Positions 12,511 to 22,550 of a stretch of DNA of 64,000 nt are shown piece after piece. This DNA is from Carex sylvatica (Eukaryota > Streptophyta > Magnoliopsida > Poales > Cyperaceae). Position numbers and translations under genes: made by a program. The notes under the pieces were generated by a model. The model saw only the letters and a list, made by a program, of their open reading frames with translations, did no database searches and had not been told where the DNA came from. The stretch spans positions 1-64,000 of the forward strand of contig CAXKVR010000188.1 of NCBI GenBank assembly GCA_964058845.1. Direction: 5' to 3'. The number at the start of each line of letters is the position of its first letter. Within the stretch, counting starts at the first letter, position 1.

Positions 12511-13343
12511 TCGTTGCTGCTAGATTGTTTAATGAACTCGGAAATTCAAAATAGAAGACAGATAAATAGACAAAAGGCCAGGATCCTTTATAAATAAATC
12601 CATGGGCAATCGAAAAGGGTACATGATGAGGCCCAACTCACCACACGATGTCGTCCCCATTGGTACTGCTAGAACCACCGGTACTGGTCCTGATGAATTG
12701 GCACAAGCTCCACTGAGCTACATTATCGCAGGACAACTCATGCTAATCGGCCTCAGATGTTCTTCTATATTGCTTCTCTTTTGATCATTATCTATAGTTG
12801 CATCACCGCCACACAGAAAACGTTGATTAGTATAGGAATCTAGGTGGTCTTAGTAGCCTTGTTTAGTTTTATGGTGTTGTAGAGTGGGACATCTGATGAC
12901 TATATATATAATGATGGTGGAAGGAAGTATTGAATTGTATCGTTTGATTGTACATCTCATGGCGATTGCTTGTTATAATTTACATCTCTTCAGAAAGCTA
13001 TAGTTGTAATAATCTAAAAACAAATGTTTTTTACTATTAATGAGATGGCTATTGAATGCTATTACAGCTTAAACTGATATTATTTCAGCTGTATGCTAAA
13101 TTGAATGACCAACTTTTTAAAATGCATTGAACAAATTAATCCCTTTTACCCCCACGGCCCCACATAAGCACAAGTCATTTAATTTAAACCATTTTAGCAT
13201 ATTTATCACATAACCTTAATTAGTTATCATATCCACAAGAGAAACAGTGTCTTAACAGCATTTAAAACAGCATTTGCATACAAATGTTTTGCCAAAACAC
13301 AATAATTAGCCTACAACTCTACTAACACTATATATAAATATAA
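12511..13343 (+). other. SPT5 3' flank and untranslated region
   Basis: Sequence after the SPT5 stop codon. A 60-codon open frame at 12602-12784 has a hydrophobic end and does not resemble the missing SPT5 C-terminus. AATAA-type signals occur around 12895-13040. No further SPT5 exon was found here. Confidence 0.5.
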
Positions 13344-14507
13344 TTACTCCATTTTGAACTTCTTAACCTCCCGCTTCTTTTCCTTCTTCCTAGCAAGCTT
13401 TCGTGCACTCTTGCTGGGTCCCACACCTGACAGGTTTTCCACTTTTATAAAGTACTAACCAGGCAGGGCCCGCACTACACTTGGCTTCTGGATTTGTGCT
13501 CACTTGCTCCAAAGGGGTATTTACTTGATCAGGATTCGGGTTGGCACTAGGGTTAGAGCTCAAATTGATATCCAAAGAGTTCAATTTTGGATTGCATTGC
13601 CTGTAACATAAAATTTTTTGTTACAGGGTTTCCTGCAAATTTTGAGAAAAAATATAAATTATTCATGTCATCAGAATTTAGGTCAAATATAAATGGAATT
13701 GCATGACACACTCGACCAAAAACAAATGTTTGCAAATATGTTCGACCTACTAGGAAATTCATTTTTGTACCTAAAATAGAATCAATGGCAACATGGGTAG
13801 CAGCCTGTTCGACTTCTTTCTTACTCTTCAATAGTGGTTCAAAGTACGTATTCCCTTCGAAAGAGACAGAGGATACAAATTTCGATGGGCCCCACTTTCC
13901 TGTGTGTAGGTTTTATACACCGGCACATTCTGATTTCCTTTTTTATCTCCATATTCTTTCAGGATCGACTTAAATGTGTTATTCTGCATTCAACATATAC
14001 AATATGTGTTCCATTGAATTAAAAAAATATCATCCTATATTATTCTTTTTTGCAAATGAAAGTGTAAGAAGAGATAAATTCTTTACTGCAATTAGATATT
14101 GCGGGAAAACGGGAGGATTCGTTTCTGTAACTTCTACATGTTCCTTAACTGAGTCAATTTGAGAGACAACATTACAATTAAGATTAGGGTTTGGGTTGGG
14201 GTCACTTTCAGCTGTTGCTGGCTCGAATTTTTTGATTACTTGTGACATCAAGCAACTTGTATCAGAGTTCTCTGAAAAAAGTAATAAAAGGATATCAATT
14301 TGAAAAGCAAAAGTCTAAAGCATTATTTGATAATCACCTAAGAGAGAATTGATGCCAAACCGTGAGGCATTTTGCTCAGACTCTTTCTTACTCTTTGAAA
14401 GCGGGCCCGCTCTCAAGACCTTTCCTGTTATAAGAAGGCAAATACAACTGTCCTTTCCTCACACTATATTCATGGAGTACAGTTTTGCATAATTTGGAAC
14501 CCTGTAA
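13344..14507 (-). pseudogene. Double-stranded-RNA-binding protein gene, partial or broken (DRB-like)
   Basis: Minus-strand pieces spell two dsRNA-binding domains. The first is KLCKTVLHEYSVRKGQ and LYLPSY (about 14507-14430), then a frame change, then GPLSKSKKESEQ and NASRFGINSLLG (about 14430-14345). After a linker with DPNPNPNLN comes the second: LKEYGDKKGNQNVPVYKTYT (about 13960-13895), a frame break near 13880, then FVSSVSFEGNTYFEP and KSKKEVEQAATHVAIDSIL (about 13875-13780). The KKEAE-like helix with A-A-A-I-x-S-L is the hallmark of the fold. A likely intron leads to a linker rich in NPNPDQ and a basic tail (GPSKSARKLARKKEKK, REVKKFKME) ending at 13344. No first exon was found upstream and at least two frame breaks occur, so I favour a partial pseudogene. 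A real gene with small introns at the breaks is possible. Confidence 0.55.
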
Positions 14508-14519
14508 TAATTCAATTAG

Positions 14520-15110
14520 CAATGATATGACAATCCAACAAGTGCAAATATTATACTGGTATGATATAATGAAGTCCTCAGAGCCGGTTCATTAATCATT
14601 ATATATACTGGTATGATATATATAATGAACATTTAAAGATGCTATGTGGCATTCACAGAGTTACAATTTCGGAAGGTGAATAGAACACACTAGTCAGTAT
14701 CCCACCACACTGTCAGTAAATGCTGTGTTGGATTTTCTGAGAGACACTTTTTTGGTGGAGCACATATTTTCAATTACTTTTGTCCAGTGACTGTCAGAAG
14801 CACTTTATTCCATGAAATATGGCACTTTGCTTCAATTACCCTTCAATCCATCCTTTTTCTAATATTCACAACGAAACACTACATGTGCCCAAAGGATAAT
14901 GCACATGCAAAGGTATAAAGAGCCTATCAATGACTTTACATTAGACAAATCAGAGGATCGGTTACTCATCCAAACTAACATACTTTGAGTTTGTTTTACA
15001 AAAATCAAGATACAAAAAGGAAATTGCAATTTCCTTATTATTTACACACAATAATTTTATTTTTTGAGAATTGCTCCAGTACATTGTTTTTGAACCATAA
15101 AAGTGAAATA
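14520..15110. other. Intergenic sequence
   Basis: No recognisable coding sequence, including none that would supply a first exon for the dsRNA-binding gene. A short TACTGGTATGATATA motif is repeated at about 14555 and 14607. Confidence 0.5.
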
Positions 15111-15116
15111 TGGGAA

Positions 15117-15806
15117 TATTAATATATTTTATTAAAACTAACTACGTTTTTGAAAAAAATTTAAAAATACCCAAACCGCAAGAAAATCTTGCATTTTGGA
15201 ATTTTTATTCCTTCTTGCGGTTTGGGATTTTTTTTTGCACTATAAAAACCCTGTTGCACTATATCTCTTTGAATTTTGAAAAAAAAAATTATCGTGTAAA
15301 AGACATATATTGAATAATCATAGATAATTTTAATGATATTTGAATAATAAATGAAACCGTAATCTATTAAACTAATAAGCAAATGCACACAATAAATAGT
15401 AAATGCATTTAAAGATAATTATATGGGTAATTCTTGAATAATCTCTTGGGCTTTTGAAAAAACTAATATTGGTTCTTGTATATCTACCGTTGATAGAAAA
15501 CTTAAACTGAATTTTTGAAGTACTAAACTATATTTTTTTTGCAATTCTGATTCCGTCAAGATGCCTGTTGGGATTTAATTATTTGTTTTCACAAGTTTTA
15601 CATCAATTTTTTTAGGATTTAGGATTTATAGTACATTAATTTACACCAACAACTTGAGATTTAGGGTTTATAGTGCAAAAAAAAATATTACATCTCAAAC
15701 CGCAAGAATTTGTTGTGGTTTGGGTATTTTTAATTTTTTTTCAAAAACTTAGTTATTTTTATAAAATAAAAATATATTAAAAAATGGTTATAAATAAAAA
15801 TGTCGG
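15117..15806. mobile_element. Mutator-type foldback element, copy 2 (left end worn)
   Basis: The right end reads AAAATGTCGG like the other two copies, preceded by an arm whose reverse complement matches 15117-15180 (the ATACCCAAACCGCAAG region). The left CCGACA terminus is not visible, so that end is diverged or deleted. The first nine bases after the right end, GTGCTAAGG, also occur once in the related, uninterrupted sequence at about 27.45 kb, which looks like the empty site. The core is AT-rich and non-coding. Confidence 0.65.
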
Positions 15807-16050
15807 GTGCTAAGGTATAGATTACAGATTGCTTTATTTTGCTTTTGTAGTTTGAAAACAAGAGCTTGAGCCTTGAGATGAGTCCGGTAGTTGTAAAGTT
15901 ATGACAGTAATTTGTTGTCGGCCTAATGAGCCGTTCAAAAATCTTTCAAGTGAAGTACTAATGAAACTTCCGACAAACATACCCTACTTTAATTAATGGA
16001 AGTTTAAAAGAAGAATAATATATATAGATATAAAATTAAGCTTTAGACGT
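15807..16050. repeat. DUF247 upstream region, duplicated at 27.45-27.77 kb
   Basis: Shares long blocks with 27451-27768, for example ATTGCTTTATTTTGCTTTTG, GATGAGTCCGGTAGTTGTAA and TTAATTAATGGAAGTTTAAA in the same order. It is probably part of the promoter region of the downstream DUF247 gene. The remaining leader (16051-16487) is unique here. Confidence 0.75.
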
Positions 16051-16487
16051 GGGTCACATTCACAGCATTTCTATGTCTTAAAGAATCCCGCCCAAGACAC
16101 CTTCCTAGTTCCTTCCTTCCTGACCACGATATCATCTCTCCCAATCAAATGCGTTATCTTCTTCTCAAAAATCATTGCCAATAGTGAGAATAAACTCTTG
16201 ACTTGGCCGGTTTGAACCGGTTTTTCGCTAAAAAATCACAAACCGAGGAACTCGATCCGAAATAGGATCGCCGGCGTCCGATTCCGATCCAACTCGGCCG
16301 ATTTTTCCTTCTATCCCGATCTCCTCATCTTCTATAAACTCTCATACACCCAACCAATTTTTTTCTTCTATAACACTCCTACTCCCAATCGTATGATATT
16401 TATGAAATTACGAAACAAACCAAAACACGAAACATACCGACGTCGAAGCAAAGATATTCCTCAATCCATATTCACATTTCACTCCAA

Positions 16488-17954
16488 ATGGACCCAGAGT
16501 TTGAGGTGACATCAGCCGCAGAGGGCCCGGAGGTTGGCGGGACATCAGCCGCAGAGGCCCTGGAGATCGAAGAGACATCTGCCGTAGAGGCCTCGGAGGT
16601 TGGCGGGACATCAAGTGCAGATGAACGGGAGACCGAGGTTGGACATTATTGGAAATACGATTCCACTTCATCATCAGATTCTATTTTCCGTGCCCCAGTG
16701 CACATCAGATACGGTCGAGAATCTGATTTTGAGCCTAAGTTGGTTTCTATTGGCCCTTATTACCGTGGACGTCATAATCTCCAACCAATGGAAGATACAA
16801 AAGTCTGGTGCATGTCAAACCTTCTTATGATGCGGGTAGGTGATGAAAATAAAGGTGAAAACATACACTTTTATCATAGAGGTGAAATTATTATGGATCG
16901 TGTGCCTGTCGACCCGTTTATGAAATTTGAAAGGCGAGTTCGTAGTTTCTATAAAGAGAAGTTTGACCAAATTAGTGATGTTGAATTTGTTCGGATGCTA
17001 CTTCTGGACAGTTGCTTTGTTATCCGAATTGTTCTCTCTTTCTATGGAGCGATATCGGAGAGTATGGGTTCGGTGAACGTAAAAGAGGTAAGATCTGACT
17101 TGCTTCTGTTGGAAAATCAAATTCCCCTCTTTTTTCTTAACGTGGTGTATTACTGGCTTTTTCCAAATGCGGACAAGTCCATCAAACTTATACGTGTCCT
17201 TCGATGGTTTATAGAACGTGATTTGCCTTGGCAATTCAGCTTCAATTGCTTGGATTTCAAATCAGACCATTTGCTCGACCTTTATTGGAAAAGCTCTCTG
17301 CCAAAGACGAAAAAATTAATTGAAATAATGAAAAGTCCCAAGCTGCAGCAAACACCCAGCTGGGCAGATATCCGCCGCTCATTGCCAAAGTTGATAGCAA
17401 ATGCAACTGAACTTAACCAGAACGCAGGTATAAAATTCAAAAAATTCGAAAGGGATGATGATTATGAAGGTCTTCAAGTTGAATTTTCAAAGGGCATCAT
17501 GCGGATGCATTGCCTAAAGATTGACTCAACTCTGGCGATCTTATTAGTAAATCTCATCGCCTTTGAGAACTCCATGCCACTCTCACTTCGAATTATTAGC
17601 ACCTACATAAAAATTTTGGATGATCTCATCGATTCAGAAAAGGATGTAGAGCTGCTTCAGAAATTTGGCGTTATCTATAACACACTGAGCAATCACACAA
17701 TGGCAGCCACTTTCTTCAATGATATTGGTATCCTTTGTTTGATTGACAACTACGATAATCCTTTCCCCCACTTGTTTTGGGATGTCAAGGAATACTATAA
17801 GTCAAGTTGGAACCGTAGATGGGCGAGCTTGCGGAATAACTACTTCAATAGCCCATGGGCGGGCATCTCAGTGTTCGCAGGTGTGATCCTGCTAATTCTT
17901 ACAATACTTCAGACATTCTACACTATCTATGGATACTATAACCCAAGGAACTAA
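16488..17954 (+). CDS. DUF247 family plant membrane protein
   Basis: A single-exon gene of 488 aa starting MDPEFEVTSAAEG. Residues 6-50 form loosely repeated acidic Ala/Glu/Thr/Ser units (TSAAEAPEVGG-like). The DUF247 domain runs from about residue 69 (PVHIRYG, then PKLVSIGPYYRG) to near 455. It includes the family blocks MLLLDSCFVI, DLLLLENQIPLFFL and LLVNLIAFE. A hydrophobic helix at about 459-484 (AGVILLILTILQTFY) ends the protein and should anchor it in a membrane. Length and intronless structure fit the family. The biochemical activity of DUF247 proteins is unknown; in grasses some members are self-incompatibility determinants, but nothing here ties this copy to that role. The frame is intact. 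Confidence 0.92.
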   Translation: MDPEFEVTSAAEGPEVGGTSAAEALEIEETSAVEASEVGGTSSADERETEVGHYWKYDSTSSSDSIFRAPVHIRYGRESDFEPKLVSIGPYYRGRHNLQPMEDTKVWCMSNLLMMRVGDENKGENIHFYHRGEIIMDRVPVDPFMKFERRVRSFYKEKFDQISDVEFVRMLLLDSCFVIRIVLSFYGAISESMGSVNVKEVRSDLLLLENQIPLFFLNVVYYWLFPNADKSIKLIRVLRWFIERDLPWQFSFNCLDFKSDHLLDLYWKSSLPKTKKLIEIMKSPKLQQTPSWADIRRSLPKLIANATELNQNAGIKFKKFERDDDYEGLQVEFSKGIMRMHCLKIDSTLAILLVNLIAFENSMPLSLRIISTYIKILDDLIDSEKDVELLQKFGVIYNTLSNHTMAATFFNDIGILCLIDNYDNPFPHLFWDVKEYYKSSWNRRWASLRNNYFNSPWAGISVFAGVILLILTILQTFYTIYGYYNPRN

Positions 17955-18820
17955 TTAGCTCTCAGTTTCGATTTCTTTACAATTTGCAATCTTGTTCTCT
18001 TAATATGCCTGTAATATTGTTAATTTTCCTTTTCCTTTTCCTTTTGTTTTTTTCGTTTGGTTTGGTTTATCCTCTGAATATTTGCTTCCCCTTGTACCGC
18101 AATGATGTTTACCATTTGAAAGTGAAATTGTCATTAATGTACGAATTTGTATCCTTTGTTATTCTTTTTTTAAGGTTTGACATTAGTGCATTTGTGGCTT
18201 CATTTGATATTTTTATGTGTTTAGATTCAGAGTTGTAGTTTAACTCCAATTTGATATTATTGCAGCTTGTTTTACTTTGTTTTGATAGAATTGAGGGTTC
18301 ACCGGTGGATTTAGTGACTCACTGGATAGTCCAAGAGGCTACCCTTTGGGAGAAGTTTTGTAATAATAAGATGGCTGGTAGCTTGTAGCCTTGTTTTACT
18401 TAATTTTTTTTTTTTCTTTACCTGTCAGACATTCCTGCAATTTTTTGTTTAGTCTGTTGTTAGGAGACGTGGATTAGTGATACTGGTATATGGATACCGG
18501 TCAACTTTTCATGTAATTTGTTTTCCCTGTTTAACACACTAGTAACCTTGTTGCTGCTCCGCAGCAACTGAGTTTTTTTTGTTGTTTATTGGTGTTTATT
18601 GGTTTATTGCTGACAAAAGGGACTTCTAGAATATTTTTGTGTCAACAATATTAATCCTCTTTAGGTGTGCTGTATGCTGGTACAAAGTTTGTATCTAATG
18701 TTTACAAAAATACAATGCGCTCAAAACATATTGAGCTAAAAACAAAACAAAATTGAACAGAAATAGAAACCATTACAAAGGAATCTTTAAAAAAAAAAGT
18801 AATGTGAGGTTCTAAATAAA
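17955..18820 (+). other. DUF247 3' flank and intergenic sequence
   Basis: T-rich sequence after the DUF247 stop, likely including its 3' untranslated region. No further gene recognised. Confidence 0.5.
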
Positions 18821-18887
18821 CATCTAAGCGACTTGCAGCTTGTAGCTACTGTACCGACTGTACCGGTCACGTTGCACCCTCCCTGTA

Positions 18888-19025
18888 GCATTTGGCATTG
18901 ACTGCTCTGACTGTACCAGTAACAGTACCAGTCCGGTATGGTGTGTGTCTTCAAAACCTTTGCTGTAGCAATTGTAGTTGATGTTGACTGCTCTGACTGT
19001 ACCAGTACCAGTTCCGTATGGTCTT
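18888..19025. repeat. Two tandem copies of a TGACTGTACCAGTA-containing unit
   Basis: TTGACTGCTCTGACTGTACC followed by AGTACCAGT and CCGTATGGT occurs at about 18898 and again at about 18983, giving a repeat of about 85-90 bp. The sequence is relatively GC-rich and rich in GTACC/GGTAC. It is open in one frame on the minus strand but does not resemble a known protein. Confidence 0.55.
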
Positions 19026-19095
19026 GGGAAATCTGATTTTGTCTGGGACTGGGAATGAGTCATTTGCATATTGACATTACAATTCTCAGTTCCCA

Positions 19096-19313
19096 TGGTC
19101 GAGATCTATAACCTATTAGGAGTTGATCAAAAGGAGATTGTTACATTAGAGAAGTACCTCCAGGATTATTTCACCAATATCTTGAAGAAGCTCAAGGAGC
19201 TAAAGGCACAGTCTAAACAGTGGATAAGTTTATCTGACCACGTTATTTTGGTTATCTCATCAGAGGTTGTCATACTTATTAGGTGGATATTAGCAATTGA
19301 ACTGTATTTTTAA
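19096..19313 (+). other. Unassigned open frame with a possible coiled coil
   Basis: From the ATG at 19096 the frame reads MVEIYNLLGVDQKEIVTLEK and continues with a Lys/Leu-rich, coiled-coil-like stretch (NILKKLKELKAQSKQW) to a stop at 19313. It may be an exon or a fragment of a larger gene. I do not recognise a family and see no neighbouring exons. Confidence 0.2.
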
Positions 19314-20940
19314 ACAGTAAAGCTAGTCAGAAGCAAAGGTGCCAATGAAAAAGCAATCGATCTCATCGTCCTCACTAAAACCTAGCTGCCAACTCAACTT
19401 CCCACCAGTAAAGTGTCTCGTCCTCCAGGCAACATCACATCATGTTGAACAATGGAAGGTACCTGGAGAGTGCTCATGGTTTTATTTATGATGTGATAAA
19501 TAGCAAGAGGTTATTGATACTTGAGTTCTGAATCACTCTTTCCATATCTATTATAAATAAACCTCTTAACGCAATTCCCTGGTAATTGCAAAATTTATGA
19601 TGCCATGAGACAGAGACTTTATTAGTGAAAAAGTGAAGAATTAAGTTTTTTTTGTTAGAGATAAATAAAGTAGGAAGAAATTCATTGATACCCCTGAAAG
19701 TACATCAAAAATTTAAAAAGCAAAGTCATATGAAGCATAACCTTCTACAAAAAGATAAGTAGCACATTTGATTTCTTGTTCTAGATTCTGCAGTAAGACA
19801 TGAAAATACTCAATTAAAATAAAATAAATTTGAGTACCTGATCAGGAATTAATATGCTGTAAGATTTTGAAATTTACTTGGTGATATTGGATGAGTGGAT
19901 ATGGATAGTACATGTTAGTAGTAGTGGCTTCCTGTGTACTGAAATTTAGGAAAACAAAATCCATGTCATGAGATTTGAACTAAACTTAGAACATTATTAG
20001 ATCCATAGCACGTATCGGTCTGCGCTATGCATAGTATATGTCAGTAGTGGTGGCTTCCTGTGTGCTGAAATTTAGGAAAAACAAAACAATGTCATATATT
20101 TATGAAAATTCCTTTATAAAAATTAGAGATAGTACAAAAAAAAGTTCTTCTTTAAAGAATTGTTGACACGCTGCAAGTAGTGTGGTACAGGTCTCTTTGA
20201 GATATTCTTTGACAATTACATGCTTGCAGTTCTTTTAATTAACGATCCTTTGTTGATATATTTCTACTGGCTTTTTAGTTTTACATGAATTAATATAAAC
20301 ATAAATCAATACAAAATAAAGAAATCCATACATATCGGTGTTATTCATACCGGATAACCTCTGAAGACAAATTGGATCTTAGTCACTGCCAAATCCTCCA
20401 AAACCTAATCATCTTCCGAGGACCCCAACGCACCGCAAAATGAATCACACCTCTGTCGCTTGTGGTAGGAAGCTACATCAACATTGAACAGGATTAAGTA
20501 AAAAAAAATCAAATACACAATGATAACCCCTGATTTACAGAATATTTATTACTCATACTAATTTATCTGATCATTTTGTAAGTGAACTGCAATGATGGGA
20601 ATTTCATATTTGGGATATAATATGATACTAGGCCCCGTCAGCACACAAACTATACGAAACATTTCACAATCAACAACAGTAACCAAAATGAAGGAGTTAA
20701 CATAAACAGCAATAAGGTTGTAGGAGAAGAATGTAATATTGAAACATAAATCAGTATAGAAAACAATAGAAGAAAAATGTAAAAAGTAAGTTATATTCAT
20801 ATTCCACTAAAGAGTAGCACAGTTTACAATAGTTGTTTACAAAATACTGTTACAAAATCAGTGGATACACTTGTAGGAGAAGTTAATAACATATATAGTA
20901 CTTATACAAAAGGATAGCTGTATGGTTAACATTTTACAGC
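19314..20940. other. Intergenic sequence with a short duplicated segment
   Basis: No supported gene. A segment with GTGGCTTCCTGTGT and CTGAAATTTAGGAAAA occurs twice (about 19925-19960 and 20047-20085), a local duplication with a period of about 120 bp. Confidence 0.45.
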
Positions 20941-20949
20941 TCAGTAAGG

Positions 20950-21187
20950 TTAACATGGAGATAAAAAGGGATTAGTTGGCAAATCAGGAGGGTATGTATC
21001 AAGGGTCAACATACGGTTCTCAGACAAATTTTGTGTAGAACTGGTACTTCCTAATGACGATGAGTCCAACATTCGACGTGACTGATAAGAAGTCCGACTC
21101 GAAGATGGCACCTCATGAGCAGCAGTTGAGGATAAATCGCGGAACTTATACCGTCTTTTCATCTTTCTTGTGGAGGATAGAACTAAA
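20950..21187 (-). CDS. Possible last coding exon of an unidentified minus-strand gene
   Basis: On the minus strand a likely acceptor (ACCTTTTAG) at about 21188 opens a frame containing MKRRYKFRDLSSTAAHEV and a Ser-rich tail (SSLGSTSSTQNLSENR) that stops at 20950. The composition looks protein-like, with balanced use of Ser, Arg and Asp, unlike random AT-rich frames nearby. I recognise no domain. No convincing upstream coding exon was found, although a plausible leader exon for the same strand lies at 25.56-25.86 kb. It could equally be part of a long non-coding transcript. Confidence 0.3.
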
Positions 21188-21554
21188 AGGTGTCGTTAGC
21201 AAATGTGGAAAATATATAGAGGCGAGGCGATAGCATGTATAGCAAGAGGAAATATGACAAATCAAAAGGAAGACAGAGGAACAGCATGGGAGAGCAAATA
21301 TTTGGGAAAAAAAGGATTTTATTTTAAAAAAAAAAATTGAAGTAAGAGACAACTCACCGCATAGGGAGGCCTACTGCAGTCAGCTATCTAGTTCTCAACA
21401 GGGCAAGACCTGACATAAATTCCAGTAAGGAAGAATATTAAGTGTTTACAAATTTTTCAATGAGCCAAAAAAGAAAATAACATCATGGAGGAACATCAAA
21501 ATAAATGAGTAAATATTGCAGAGAAATATATACAATAAAAGAAATGAAAAAGCT

Positions 21555-22550
21555 CAAGTGATTTATTTAGAGTTTGACTAGTAATACATATGTAATCTAT
21601 CTGCTGATGAGAATGTCATGTAAAAATCTGCAACAGTAACAAAGGTTTGTAAATCCAACTGGTAGAATTAAAATCAATAATGCAGCAACAGCTTTTAAGA
21701 CAATAGCAGGGCAGATTACAATTGGGTAAGCAGAAAGTATAGAACATGTAAATTGGGAAAAAAAATTCTTTCTATGCTATGGGCAACAAAATGAAGTCAA
21801 GTCAATTATTTATATTTATTTAGACCAATTTGGCAAAACCTTTAGAAAATTCCCAAAATTAATCTCGTTAGGTGAAACAAAATCAATTCAACTTAATTTT
21901 TTATATTTATTTGGGCCTAAATTAGGCAAACCATTGTTAAATCCTCTAAGAAGAATTTTACCAGAGTGTTAGTATTCATTTGATCCACAGTTGCTCGATC
22001 TTCTCACCAATTGCGGTCCTGAACGAAATAATTTGTGTTAGGTGAGCTAAAAACTGGAAAATATTTTTAAAGCAATAGTATAGAGTTAAAGACATGTAAC
22101 TGATAAAGACATTTTTGACGAATTATTTTTTGGATGAAATTTAATTGCAATTTATTTAGAATAGAACTTGGTATTTAAGATTGTGTAATATTTTGAATAA
22201 CAAATAGCTAAATTGTAAATTTTTTATGGACAAAAACAGACATGATAAGAGGGAACCTAGTACAAGTAAATATCTGAGATGCTCAATATTTTTGTTCAAA
22301 TATTCAACTTATAAATGAAAAGATGAAGAATCCATACCAACAGGTTCTTTCTAAAATTTCCTCTCATGTGTAATATGTCTGCTGAGGAGAATTTCAGATG
22401 CAAAAATCTGCAACAATAACAAAGATTTGTAAACCAAACCAGTAGAATGAAAACCGCAACAGATTTTAAGACAATAGTAGGAGAAATTACAATTGATTAA
22501 GCAGAAAGTATAGAACATTTAATTTGAGGGAAAAAATTCTCTTCACACTC
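21555..22550. repeat. Duplicated segment of about 200 bp, copies about 0.8 kb apart
   Basis: About 21555-21760 and 22345-22550 share AATCTGCAACA(G/A)TAACAAAG, TTTTAAGACAATAG and AGCAGAAAGTATAGAACAT in the same order. On the minus strand each begins after a TGTTGCAG acceptor-like site followed by a short possible exon with CTCCTCAGCAGA or CTCATCAGCAGA, so they may be duplicated non-coding exons. The sequence between and around them (21190-25370) has no supported protein gene. Confidence 0.5.

Noticed and set aside
12602..12784. 60-codon frame after SPT5 as a missing C-terminal exon
   Set aside because: It has no TPM or KOW-like motif and no acceptor linking it to the gene; treated as 3' untranslated region.
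16408..16674. Minus-strand frame with SRQPPGPLRLM-like repeats
   Set aside because: It is the antisense of the Ala/Glu repeats at the DUF247 N-terminus.
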